Counted from the stretch's first letter, positions 8,248 to 15,510 are shown. The stretch: 15,669 nucleotides of DNA from CAIUVD01 sp044338255 (GCA_044338255.1 JBIILZ010000093.1:1-15669); one strand, 5' to 3'. Numbers and translations: made by a program. Notes: generated by a model not told the origin, from the letters alone.

Positions 8248-10254
8248 ATGCGTACGCTTGCCCGATGGATGTTGCTGATCCTCGCCAGCGTTTGCGCCTA
8301 TGCGGCGGAAGCCATGCCGGCTGAGATGCAGAAGACCCTCGACGCCCTGGAGAAGAGCGTCAATTGCAACTGGCAACGCACCCCGCTCAACACCGTGCTC
8401 GCAAGCCTCGCCAGCAGCGAGCATATCGTCCTGACGCTCGACCCGACGGTTGCCGAACGCGGCACGCAAAGCGTCACCCTGCATGCAGCGAATACCCCCC
8501 TGGGTGGCGTTCTCGAGCGTCTCGCCAGCCGCTTCGCTCTGGATGTGCAGATCCGCAATGATGGCGCGGTCATGCTGGTGGGGGTCGCCGGTGCCAAGCC
8601 GGCGCCGGATTGGGTCGACGACGCCCTGCCGGTGCGCAAATTCGAGCCGACCGGGCGCTACTACCGCCTTCCGCCACCCAACGGTTGGGATGATCCGGTC
8701 AAAGCCCTCGATGACACCGAGATCGCCACTCTGACCAAGCCCACCGCTGCCACCTGGGCCCGCCTGCTCGACGGCCACATCAATCGTATCGAGGCCTGGC
8801 ATGTCGAACACAGCGCCCCGCCGGCCGAGCTGATCACTTTTCTCAAGGCCAACCCCGGCGTGCGCAAAGAATTCTGGCGCGCGCTCGATCCGCGCTTTGA
8901 CGATGTCCAGGCCGCCTGCCGCATCCTCAATGAACTGCGCCTGAGCGATGAGAAGAACTTCCTGCTCAACTATCAGGTGGCGATCGCCATCGCCGTGGTC
9001 CACGATACGCCGGCAGCGGCGGTGAGTTCGCGCTTTCATGCGCTGTGGGCGGTCACTGCGTCGCAGTTCGGACCACCGCTTACCTATCTCGAGATCTGGG
9101 ACTATTTCACCAACCCCAAGCATCAGGCACAATTCGTCTTCAAACCCCGGACTCTGCCCTGGACGGTGCTCACGCAGCTGGTTGATCTCGATGTCAGCCA
9201 AGCCGAGATCGATTGGGCACTGAGCCAATACAAGGGCAAGAAACTTGACTTCGACGGACTCTACCAATCCGTCCCCTACGACTACGACAAGCTTGCCCAT
9301 GCCAGCACCAAGCTCGGCAGCAAACCTTATACCCTGGTGAACCTGCGCACCTTGGGCGGAGTCTGCGTCGATCAGGCGCATTTCTCGTCGCGGGTCGCCA
9401 AGATTTTCGGCGTGCCGTCGGTCAAATGCGGTGGCAGCGGCCGTTATGGCGGCGTCGGGCACTGCTGGAGCGGCTATCTTGCGGCCAAGGGCAAATCTCC
9501 CGAGCTGGCCTTCACCGGCCGCTACCAGGGCGATTACTATTATTTCGGTACAGCTTTCGATCCCCAGACCAGCACGGAATTGCTCGATCGCGACATCGAG
9601 CTGCTGTATGCCGGCGCCAGCAGCGGCGGTGAGTCGTGGGCTACCGCCGCCCATCTCGCACGCATCGCGCGCAACCTCGACGGCCATCCCGAGCAGGCGA
9701 TGACCATCGCCCGGGAAGCCGTCAAACGCAGTCCGCTGGTCGCCGAGGCTTGGCGGGTGCTATTGCGCAATGTTCCGCCCGCCGAAGCCGAGAAGACTTG
9801 GCAGACGCTGGCCAAGGCCGCCAGCAATTTTCCCGATCTGCTGTGGGAAGGTCTCCGCCTCACCCTCGAGCGCCTGCAGCCCAACGACAAGTCCCGCCAG
9901 AAGCTGTATGACAGCGCATACGCCCTCGCCGGTGCCGCCAAGCGCCCCGACATCGTCATCCAGATCCGTCTCGCGCAGATCGGCGAATTGGCCGCTGCGA
10001 AGCAGGACAAGGAGGTCATCACCCTGGCCTTCGAAACCGTACGCACCAACATCAAAGAGGGCACCTTGATCATGCCCCTGGTCAAACGGGTGGTCGAGTT
10101 GGCCAATGAGTTCAAGCAATCTGACGCCGGCTTCCGCATGAATGTGGTCAAGGATACCTTCGCCAAGATCGCGACCGACTTCCCCAAGAGCCGCGGCAAT
10201 GAGATCTCCCCGGCGTGGAATGAATGGCAGCAATTGGTGAGCTCGTTGAAGTGA
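8248..10254 (+). CDS. Secreted STN-domain and transglutaminase-like protein
   Basis: Function unknown. Residues 1-20 form a Sec signal peptide (hydrophobic LLILASVCAYA, probable cut before AEAMPAE; no proper lipobox). Residues about 45-115 (PLNTVLASLASS...GVLERLASRFALDVQIR...AVMLVG) look like an STN domain, as at the N-terminus of secretins and TonB-dependent proteins. After a helical middle comes a transglutaminase/papain-like core: GGVCVDQAHF (C373), GVGHCWSGYL (H405) and GTAFDP (D438), the order of a Cys-His-Asp triad. The last 200 residues are helical and resemble TPR-type repeats (ATAAHLARIARN, PLVAEAWRVLL). Probably periplasmic, as a peptidase or transamidase-like enzyme with a binding scaffold. 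It lies 28 bases after pyrI and may be read from the same transcript. Confidence 0.72.
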   Translation: MRTLARWMLLILASVCAYAAEAMPAEMQKTLDALEKSVNCNWQRTPLNTVLASLASSEHIVLTLDPTVAERGTQSVTLHAANTPLGGVLERLASRFALDVQIRNDGAVMLVGVAGAKPAPDWVDDALPVRKFEPTGRYYRLPPPNGWDDPVKALDDTEIATLTKPTAATWARLLDGHINRIEAWHVEHSAPPAELITFLKANPGVRKEFWRALDPRFDDVQAACRILNELRLSDEKNFLLNYQVAIAIAVVHDTPAAAVSSRFHALWAVTASQFGPPLTYLEIWDYFTNPKHQAQFVFKPRTLPWTVLTQLVDLDVSQAEIDWALSQYKGKKLDFDGLYQSVPYDYDKLAHASTKLGSKPYTLVNLRTLGGVCVDQAHFSSRVAKIFGVPSVKCGGSGRYGGVGHCWSGYLAAKGKSPELAFTGRYQGDYYYFGTAFDPQTSTELLDRDIELLYAGASSGGESWATAAHLARIARNLDGHPEQAMTIAREAVKRSPLVAEAWRVLLRNVPPAEAEKTWQTLAKAASNFPDLLWEGLRLTLERLQPNDKSRQKLYDSAYALAGAAKRPDIVIQIRLAQIGELAAAKQDKEVITLAFETVRTNIKEGTLIMPLVKRVVELANEFKQSDAGFRMNVVKDTFAKIATDFPKSRGNEISPAWNEWQQLVSSLK

Positions 10255-10278
10255 CCTGCTGAGCCGTAATCTCAGGCG

Positions 10279-10644
10279 ATGACCTTTACTCCGCGTTGCC
10301 TGGAATCGATCCGTGCCGAAGCCCAGTCCTTTGCCGATGAGCGCGATTGGCAGCAATTCCACAGTCCGCGCAATCTCCTGCTGGCGGTGCTCAGCGAGCT
10401 CGGCGAGGCCGCCGATATCGTCCGCTGGCAGGGTGACAGCGAACCGGCAATTCCGGTAGATCGCCGTCAAGAATGGAATGACGAAATTGCCGATGCCTTC
10501 ACCCTGCTCGTGCGTTTGGCCGACTGCAGTGGCGTCGATTTGAGCCAAGCCTTTGCCCATAAGCTTGCTTTGGCTCGAACTAAATATCCGGTAGATGGCT
10601 TTAAGGGCTCCAACCGCAAGTACCGCCAAGCACCGCCGCTGTAA
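10279..10644 (+). CDS. MazG-like nucleotide pyrophosphohydrolase (RS21-C6/dCTPase type)
   Basis: All-alpha NTP pyrophosphohydrolase that hydrolyses (d)NTP to (d)NMP + PPi; RS21-C6 relatives prefer dCTP and its modified forms. The family pattern is clear: FADERDWQQFHSPRNLLLAVLSELGEAADIVRWQ, then EWNDEIADAFTLLVRLADCSGVDL, then KYPVDGFKGSNRKY at the end. The metal-binding acidic residues are the ExxE of SELGEAAD and the E and D of EWNDEIAD. It has 121 residues, the normal single-domain size. Only a weak AGG precedes the ATG. It fits a dNTP pool-cleaning role; the 24-base gap from the gene upstream allows cotranscription. Confidence 0.92.
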   Translation: MTFTPRCLESIRAEAQSFADERDWQQFHSPRNLLLAVLSELGEAADIVRWQGDSEPAIPVDRRQEWNDEIADAFTLLVRLADCSGVDLSQAFAHKLALARTKYPVDGFKGSNRKYRQAPPL

Positions 10645-10724
10645 ACCAAAGCATTCATTGTGGCTTCATGCCGCACTGTTAACCACTAGCGACGCGCCAC
10701 CAGCGGGCACGCTCTAGGATATCC

Positions 10725-12185
10725 ATGGACGCTCGCCGCCGAACTCAAAGTACTTCCTCTCGCGACACCAAGGCGCGGGCGAGGGCCACCACCAGCTGGA
10801 TCCTGCGCGAACGCCCGCAGCCATCGGCATCCATTCCGGTTGCGGCTCCGGCAACCGCCATTCTGCAGCCGCATAGCGGAGAACTGCCGAGCTCCCTGCT
10901 CGAGCGCCTGATCTCGGATCCGCATTTCCTGGTCACGAGTGCCGATCGTACTCATTGGATCTGTCCGTTCACCGGACGAGCGGTGCCGATCAGCGGTGGA
11001 CGCCTGGCTACCGCCCGCGCCTACCTCGAACGCTCGGGCGTGTGGCGCAACCTCGCGCCCTTGTCGAGCGCGCGTCTCGAAATCGAACGCTGGCGTTATG
11101 ACATCTCGGTGCGCTTGGCGCACGAAGCGCGCCTGCGCCTGTTCTCACGCCAGGGCCTGGGCTGGATCAACCCCTACAACGGCAGCCTGCATGCCTCGGT
11201 GAGACTCGAAGACGGCACGCTAACGCCGCATACCATCACCTGCATCGCGGCGGTGCTCGCGAACTGTCCGGAGGCACGCCTGGGAGTGATGCTGCCGCAA
11301 GACGAGCTCATGCGTCGCTACGAGACGCTGCAGCGTTCAGGGACGACCGAGGACGAAACCGAGACCGAGCATACCGACACCACCGAGGTCGTGCCGCTCG
11401 AAGATCCCGCCGATCTTGCCGCCAGCCAACCGCAGAACGAAGACCTCAGCCAGGCGCGACGGGTCCAGGCACGCTCGTTCTGCGAGCTGCCGAACCATCA
11501 GCGCATCGCGCTGGGCGTCCATTTCGCCCCCTGCGCCGGCGTCAGCGGCGACCTCTACCATGTCACCATCCTTCCCGACAACCGCCTGTTGCTGATGGTC
11601 GGCGATGTCAGCGGGCATGGGGTGCAAGCGGCCCTGGTGGTGGCGGCGATGCTCAAGACCCTGCGCTATGTCCTGCGCACCGCCAGCGATCCGGTCGATA
11701 TCGCTCTCGCCTGCAATGACGAGCTCCGCGAAGACCTCCTCCCCGGGCAATTCATCTCGGCTTACTTCGCGGTCATCGATGCCACGGCCATGACCCTGAC
11801 GGCGCTCTGTGCCGGCCACCATCCGGCCTTGCTCGTCAATCATCGGCGCGAATTCCCGGTACGGCGCGTGGGCCGCTCGGGCATGGCGCTCGGCCTCGGC
11901 AACCGCGAGACCCTGACGCGCATGCTGCGACCGGTGACCATCCCCCTCGAGCCCGGCGACATCCTCGTACAGGCTACCGATGGCCTGCTCGAAGCCTTTG
12001 ACAGCGACCACAACGAATGGGGCGAAGCCCGCTGGATGGGCAGCACCCTGAGCCTGAGCGAAAGCAAATCCCCGCAGGAAATCGCCGACGGCCTGGTGCA
12101 GGATTGTCACGGCTTCACCAAACGCCCGATTGACGATGACCTGACCATCATCGTGGCGCGACTGACGGCGGATGAGTCAAATTGA
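10725..12185 (+). CDS. SpoIIE/RsbU-type PP2C phosphatase with unrecognised N-terminal module
   Basis: Predicted Mn/Mg-dependent serine/threonine phosphatase. The C-terminal half is a PPM domain of the SpoIIE class: GVSGDLYH (D276), VGDVSGHGVQAALV (D294), PGQFISAYFAVID, LCAGHHPALL, VQATDGLLEAFD (D419) and DDDLTIIVARL (D470-D472). Family members usually dephosphorylate anti-anti-sigma STAS proteins, or act in partner-switching pathways. The N-terminus is not a GAF, PAS, HAMP or receiver domain. It has HWICPFTGRAVP (W78) and, 69 residues on, GWINPYNGSLHA (W147), apparently a duplicated module. An acidic linker (EDETETEHTDTTE, about residue 205-217) joins the two halves. AGGAT precedes the ATG. 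The receiver gene downstream may belong to the same pathway. Confidence 0.88.
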   Translation: MDARRRTQSTSSRDTKARARATTSWILRERPQPSASIPVAAPATAILQPHSGELPSSLLERLISDPHFLVTSADRTHWICPFTGRAVPISGGRLATARAYLERSGVWRNLAPLSSARLEIERWRYDISVRLAHEARLRLFSRQGLGWINPYNGSLHASVRLEDGTLTPHTITCIAAVLANCPEARLGVMLPQDELMRRYETLQRSGTTEDETETEHTDTTEVVPLEDPADLAASQPQNEDLSQARRVQARSFCELPNHQRIALGVHFAPCAGVSGDLYHVTILPDNRLLLMVGDVSGHGVQAALVVAAMLKTLRYVLRTASDPVDIALACNDELREDLLPGQFISAYFAVIDATAMTLTALCAGHHPALLVNHRREFPVRRVGRSGMALGLGNRETLTRMLRPVTIPLEPGDILVQATDGLLEAFDSDHNEWGEARWMGSTLSLSESKSPQEIADGLVQDCHGFTKRPIDDDLTIIVARLTADESN

Positions 12186-12305
12186 CCTGAGTCTTTAGTT
12201 GAATCCCGCCTTCAATAGATAAGTCATTGAATATCAATAAGTTCTACAGGTAGCGTTTGGCATGGGCGGCGCTTCTCCAACAAGCAAGCACCCACGCTGA
12301 CCTCC
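12186..12305 (+). promoter_or_regulatory. AT-rich gap with TTGAA/TTCAA half-sites upstream of receiver gene
   Basis: The first 60 bases of this gap are clearly A/T-rich compared with the flanks. TTGAA (12199-12203), TTCAA (12211-12215) and TTGAA (12227-12231) alternate. TTCAAT and ATTGAA form a perfect inverted repeat with a 9-bp spacer (12211-12231), and ATTGA-N3-TCAAT overlaps it (12226-12238). No clean -35/-10 pair could be assigned. It is a candidate promoter and operator region for the receiver gene. Confidence 0.35.
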
Positions 12306-12671
12306 ATGCCGCCTACCCGCCATATCCTCATTGCCGATGACGACCGCAATCTGCGCGAATCCCTGGGCGAGGTGTTGTCGAGTTTCGGCTGGCAGACCAC
12401 CGTGGTCGGATGTGGCCATCAGGCCATCACCGAACTCAGCCACACACGCTTCGATCTGCTGCTATCTGACGTCGACATGCCGGACATGACCGGATTCCAG
12501 TTGCTGGGATGGCTGCGTGATCACCAGCACCACGAACCAACGCTGCTGATGAGCGCGCGCGCCACTGCCGAATTGGGACGTGAAGCCCAGCGTCTAGGGG
12601 CGCTGCGACTCCTCGCCAAACCGATGCAAATGGCCGAACTCAATTCTATCGTGACTTCGATCTTCACCTGA
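12306..12671 (+). CDS. Single-domain response regulator (CheY-like receiver)
   Basis: Cytosolic phospho-acceptor receiver with no output domain. Seen: ILIADDD (acidic pocket D11-D13), LLSDVDMPDMTGF with phospho-acceptor D55, LLMSAR (switch Ser83 in the Thr/Ser position) and LLAKP with K105. All catalytic positions are present. It has 121 residues, one complete receiver fold. No histidine kinase lies in the window; the neighbour upstream is a SpoIIE-type phosphatase, a frequent partner of receivers in stress or partner-switching modules. The Shine-Dalgarno is weak. The TGA stop is supplied by the first unit of the 12-bp repeat in front of dnaK. Confidence 0.92.
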   Translation: MPPTRHILIADDDRNLRESLGEVLSSFGWQTTVVGCGHQAITELSHTRFDLLLSDVDMPDMTGFQLLGWLRDHQHHEPTLLMSARATAELGREAQRLGALRLLAKPMQMAELNSIVTSIFT

Positions 12672-12727
12672 ACTTTCAGCTGAAATTTCCTCTGAACTTA
12701 CCACTGAACTTTCCACTGACCTTACCT
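12668..12727 (+). repeat. Five-unit 12-bp imperfect tandem repeat in the dnaK leader
   Basis: Five adjacent 12-bp units: CTGAACTTTCAG, CTGAAATTTCCT, CTGAACTTACCA, CTGAACTTTCCA, CTGACCTTACCT. A displaced core, CTGAACTG, follows at 12733-12740. Every unit carries a TGA in the frame of the upstream receiver gene; the first is its stop codon. At the join of units 1 and 2, TTTCAGCTGAAA (12674-12685) is a perfect palindrome. The array ends about 33 bases before the dnaK ATG, so it overlaps the dnaK promoter or 5' UTR. Confidence 0.85.
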
Positions 12728-12760
12728 CAACACTGAACTGCAACCGCAAAGGATTCCATC

Positions 12761-14671
12761 ATGGGCAAAATCATCGGCATCGATCTCGGCACGACCAACT
12801 CGTGCGTCTCGGTCATGGAAGGCGGCGAAGCCGTCGTCATCGCCAATCAGGAAGGCATGCGCACCACCCCCTCAGTGGTCGGCTTCGCTGAGAATGGCGA
12901 TCGCCTGATCGGCCAGATGGCCCGCAACCAGGCCGTCACCAATCCCGAAAACACCGTCTATTCGATCAAGCGCTTCATGGGCCGTCGCCACAGCGAAGTC
13001 GGCAGCGAGGAAAAGCTCGTGCCGTACAAGGTCGTCGGCGGCGAGAACGAACTGGTGAAGGTCAACATCCGCGGCAAGGAATACACTCCGCCGGAAGTCT
13101 CGGCGATGGTTCTGCAGTACCTCAAGAAGGCCGCCGAAGACTACCTTGGCGAAACCGTCACCGAAGCCGTCATCACCGTCCCCGCCTACTTCAACGACGC
13201 GCAGCGCCAGGCGACCAAGGACGCCGGCAAGATCGCCGGTCTCGACGTGCGCCGCATCATCAATGAGCCCACCGCCGCCGCCCTGGCCTATCACATGGAC
13301 AAGGGCAAGAGCGGCAAGATCGCCATCTTCGACTTGGGCGGCGGCACCTTCGACGTCTCGATCCTTGAGGTCGGTGACGGCGTCGTCGAAGTGCTCGCAA
13401 CCAACGGCGATACCCATCTCGGTGGCGACGACTTCGATGACGTGCTCATCCACCACCTTGCCGATAACTTCAAGAAGGAGTCGGGCGGCGTCGATCTGCG
13501 CCAGGACAAGATGGCCTTGCAGCGCTTGAAGGAAGCCGCTGAAAGCGCCAAGAAGACCCTCTCGCAGACGACCACGGCGCAGATCTCGCTGCCGTTCATC
13601 ACCATGGTCAACGGCCAGCCCAAGCATCTCACCGCCACGGTCACCCGTGCCACCTTCGAACAGATCACCAAGGGTCTGATCGAACGTTGCCGCGCACCCT
13701 GCCTGAGCTGCCTGAAGGACGCCAAGCTCTCGACCAGCGACATCGACGAGGTGATCCTCGTCGGCGGCTCGACGCGCATGCCCTCGGCGCAGGCCGTGGC
13801 CAAGGAGATCTTCGGCAAGCAGCCCAAGCAGGACGTGAATCCTGACGAAGTCGTCGCCGTCGGCGCCGCCGTCCAGGGCGGCGTGCTCACCGGCGAGGTG
13901 AAGGACGTGCTACTGCTCGACGTCACCCCGCTGTCGCTCGGCATCGAAACCGAAGGCGGGATCATGACCGTCATGATCGAGCGCAACACCACTATCCCCA
14001 CCAGCAAGTCGCAGGTCTTCTCGACCGCCGCCAACAACCAGGACGCGGTCGACATCAAGGCCTTCCAGGGCGAACGGAAGATGGCCCGCGACAACCGCAT
14101 GCTCGGTGAATTCCGCCTGTCGGGCATCCCCGCCGCGCCGCGCGGCACGCCGCAGATCGAAGTCTCGTTCAACATCGACGCCAACGGCATCCTTGAAGTC
14201 AAAGCCAAGGACAAGGCCACCGGCAAGGAGCAGAAGATCTCCGTGCAGGGTTCGTCGGGCCTCTCTAAAGAGGAAGTCGAGCGCATGGTCCAGGAAGCTG
14301 CCGCCAATGCCGAGGCTGACGTCAAAAAGGAAGAGCTGGCGAAGTCGAAGAACCAGGCCGAACAGACCTCACACCAGATGCGCGAGATGATCAAGGAGCA
14401 CGAAGCCAAGCTCGAAGGCTCCGAGAAGGCCGACATCGAAGCCGCCATCGAAGAAGTCGAAAAGGCCCGTGCCGCCGACGACAAGGCGGTGATCGATGCC
14501 GCCACCGAAAAGCTGCAGACGGTCGCGTCGGGCTTCGGCAAGCGCGTCTACGAGGCCGCCAATGCCCAACCGCCGCAGCAAGCCGCCGCGGGTGCCGCCG
14601 GCGCTGGTCCACAAGGTCAGGGCAAGCCTGACGACAACATCAAAGACGCTGATTTCACCGTCGAAAAGTAA
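12761..14671 (+). CDS. dnaK: Chaperone protein DnaK (Hsp70)
   Basis: ATP-driven cytosolic Hsp70 chaperone that works with DnaJ and GrpE, neither of which is in the window. Seen: GIDLGTTNSCVSVMEG (phosphate 1), VPAYFNDAQRQATKDAG, RRIINEPTAAALAY, IFDLGGGTFDVSIL (phosphate 2), VILVGGSTRMP (adenosine), the linker VLLLDVTPLSLGIET, a substrate-binding beta domain, a charged helical lid, a Gln/Ala/Gly-rich tail, and the end DADFTVEK in place of the common EEVD-like DADFEVVD. It has 636 residues, standard. AAAGGA upstream fixes the ATG. Three cysteines at 310, 314 and 317 (ERCRAPCLSCL) sit where most relatives have one or none. No CIRCE is present in the leader. Confidence 0.98.
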   Translation: MGKIIGIDLGTTNSCVSVMEGGEAVVIANQEGMRTTPSVVGFAENGDRLIGQMARNQAVTNPENTVYSIKRFMGRRHSEVGSEEKLVPYKVVGGENELVKVNIRGKEYTPPEVSAMVLQYLKKAAEDYLGETVTEAVITVPAYFNDAQRQATKDAGKIAGLDVRRIINEPTAAALAYHMDKGKSGKIAIFDLGGGTFDVSILEVGDGVVEVLATNGDTHLGGDDFDDVLIHHLADNFKKESGGVDLRQDKMALQRLKEAAESAKKTLSQTTTAQISLPFITMVNGQPKHLTATVTRATFEQITKGLIERCRAPCLSCLKDAKLSTSDIDEVILVGGSTRMPSAQAVAKEIFGKQPKQDVNPDEVVAVGAAVQGGVLTGEVKDVLLLDVTPLSLGIETEGGIMTVMIERNTTIPTSKSQVFSTAANNQDAVDIKAFQGERKMARDNRMLGEFRLSGIPAAPRGTPQIEVSFNIDANGILEVKAKDKATGKEQKISVQGSSGLSKEEVERMVQEAAANAEADVKKEELAKSKNQAEQTSHQMREMIKEHEAKLEGSEKADIEAAIEEVEKARAADDKAVIDAATEKLQTVASGFGKRVYEAANAQPPQQAAAGAAGAGPQGQGKPDDNIKDADFTVEK

Positions 14672-14743
14672 GCTCCTGCAGGCTGCGAGGTGGTGCTCAT
14701 CACTTCGCGGCTCGATTCACCACCAACCCACCCAAGGAACACC
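14672..14743 (+). other. dnaK-groES spacer
   Basis: Seventy-two bases with one inverted repeat: GGTGGTG (14689-14695) with CACCACC (14718-14724), 22-nt loop, no T tract. No promoter, CIRCE or terminator is evident, so dnaK and groES are probably read together. Confidence 0.45.
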
Positions 14744-15040
14744 ATGTCCAAACCAGCTCTCAAGCCTCTCGGCTCCCACGTCATCGTTCAGCGCGCCACG
14801 CCCGCTGAAATTTCCAAGGGCGGCATCGTGCTGCCTGAAAAGGCCAAGGATAAGCCGAAGGAAGGCAAGGTCCTAGCCGTCGGCAATGGCAAGATGATGG
14901 AAGACGGCAAGCGTCAGGCGATGCAGCTGAAGGCCGGCGATCGCGTGCTGTTCTCGTCGTATGCGGGCACCGAAGTCACCTCCGGCGGTGAAGAGTATCT
15001 GGTCATGGAAGAGTCGGATATCTTCGCGGTCATCGCGTAA
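14744..15040 (+). CDS. groES: Co-chaperonin GroES (Hsp10)
   Basis: Heptameric lid of the GroEL chaperonin. The sequence has LKPLGSHVIVQRA at the start, then TPAEISKGGIVLPEKAKDKPKEGKVLAVGNGK (the mobile loop with GGIVLP, which contacts GroEL), then LKAGDRVLFSSYAGTEV and EEYLVMEESDIFAVIA at the end. It has 98 residues, normal. The ATG of MSKPALK is chosen, with AAGGAA five bases upstream; the frame is open further but those residues are not family-like. groEL does not follow: an intrinsic terminator and repeat arrays do. It is 72 bases after dnaK. Confidence 0.97.
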   Translation: MSKPALKPLGSHVIVQRATPAEISKGGIVLPEKAKDKPKEGKVLAVGNGKMMEDGKRQAMQLKAGDRVLFSSYAGTEVTSGGEEYLVMEESDIFAVIA

Positions 15041-15060
15041 TTTTTCGACTTGTAAGCAAA

Positions 15061-15098
15061 GACAGAACCCAGGCATAGGCTTGGGTTTTGTCGTTTTT
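15061..15098 (+). terminator. Intrinsic terminator of the dnaK-groES unit
   Basis: A 14-bp stem (15061-15074 with 15079-15092, two G-T pairs), 4-nt loop ATAG, then GTTTTTAT. A classical Rho-independent terminator beginning 20 bases after the groES stop. Confidence 0.92.
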
Positions 15099-15121
15099 AT
15101 TGGGGAGTGGGAGGTGATCAG

Positions 15122-15206
15122 GGGACAGGGACCAGGGACCAGGGACCAGGGACCAGGGACCAGGGACCAGGGACCAGAGACCAGAGACCAGAGACCAGAG
15201 ACCAGA
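15122..15206. repeat. GACCAGG/GACCAGA heptamer array
   Basis: Starting at 15130 there are six GACCAGG units followed by five GACCAGA units, with a variant GGACAG unit just before. The switch from G to A happens once, at the seventh unit, so the array is made of two homogenised blocks. The second block is identical in sequence to the array at the left edge of the window. Confidence 0.97.
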
Positions 15207-15210
15207 TTTT

Positions 15211-15322
15211 GAAGCACCGAAGCACCGAAGCACCGAAGCACCGAAGCACCGAAGCACCGAAGCACCGAAGCACCGAAGCACCGAAGCACCGAAGCACCGA
15301 AGCACCGAAGCACCGAAGCACC
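15211..15322. repeat. GAAGCACC octamer array, 14 perfect copies
   Basis: Fourteen exact head-to-tail GAAGCACC units, separated from the preceding heptamer array by TTTT. An 8-bp unit is open in several frames, so fake ORFs encode an 8-residue repeat (SVLRCFGA on the minus strand). I do not treat these as genes. Confidence 0.98.
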
Positions 15323-15350
15323 GAAGCTCGAAGCTCGAAGCTCGAAGCTC
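15323..15350. repeat. GAAGCTC heptamer array, 4 copies
   Basis: Four exact GAAGCTC units directly abut the octamer array and share its GAAGC core. It is followed by GACTTCGG. The same heptamer occurs twice at 131-144 near the left edge. Confidence 0.95.
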
Positions 15351-15359
15351 GACTTCGGT

Positions 15360-15376
15360 TTACGGAGTTGCCGTAA
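15360..15376. repeat. Small hairpin after the composite array
   Basis: TTACGG and CCGTAA are perfect 6-bp arms around AGTTG. The hairpin lies ten bases past the last GAAGCTC unit, without a T tract, so its role is unclear; it may mark an edge of the repeat cassette. Confidence 0.5.
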
Positions 15377-15383
15377 CGCAGCC

Positions 15384-15506
15384 GGTGTCCTTCTCCTCGC
15401 CAGCATCCTGATCGTGCTCGGCGTCAAGGCTGCCCGTGCCGAGGCACGGCGCTGCGCGGCCTTGACCCCTGCGCGCGGTCAGGCTGTGGCGCGGCGAAAG
15501 GACACC
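15384..15506 (+). promoter_or_regulatory. Nested inverted repeat covering the Shine-Dalgarno of the next gene
   Basis: GGTGTCCTT (15384-15392) is the exact reverse complement of AAGGACACC (15498-15506). Inside it, GTCAAGGC (15423-15430) pairs with GCCTTGAC (15459-15466), and inside that CCGTGCC (15434-15440) pairs with GGCACGG (15443-15449). The outer 3' arm contains AAGGA, the ribosome site of the gene at 15511. In RNA the leader could fold into one long branched hairpin that hides that site. As DNA it could form a cruciform. Confidence 0.6.
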
Positions 15507-15510
15507 TCCT

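Noticed and set aside
8140..9687. 515-codon minus-strand ORF opposite the STN/transglutaminase gene
   Set aside because: It overlaps fully a gene with a signal peptide and recognisable motifs; its own translation has no family resemblance and reflects GC-rich codon bias.
12672..12760. CIRCE (HrcA) operator upstream of dnaK
   Set aside because: No TTAGCACTC-N9-GAGTGCTAA or near match here or before groES or htpG.
13291..14541. 416-codon minus-strand ORF inside dnaK
   Set aside because: It is the reverse shadow of a highly conserved gene.
15118..15427. Long ORFs through the arrays encoding repeats such as SVLRCFGA and WSLVPGP
   Set aside because: Seven- and eight-bp units stay open in several frames on both strands; there is no Shine-Dalgarno and no domain. 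These are artefacts of tandem repeats.
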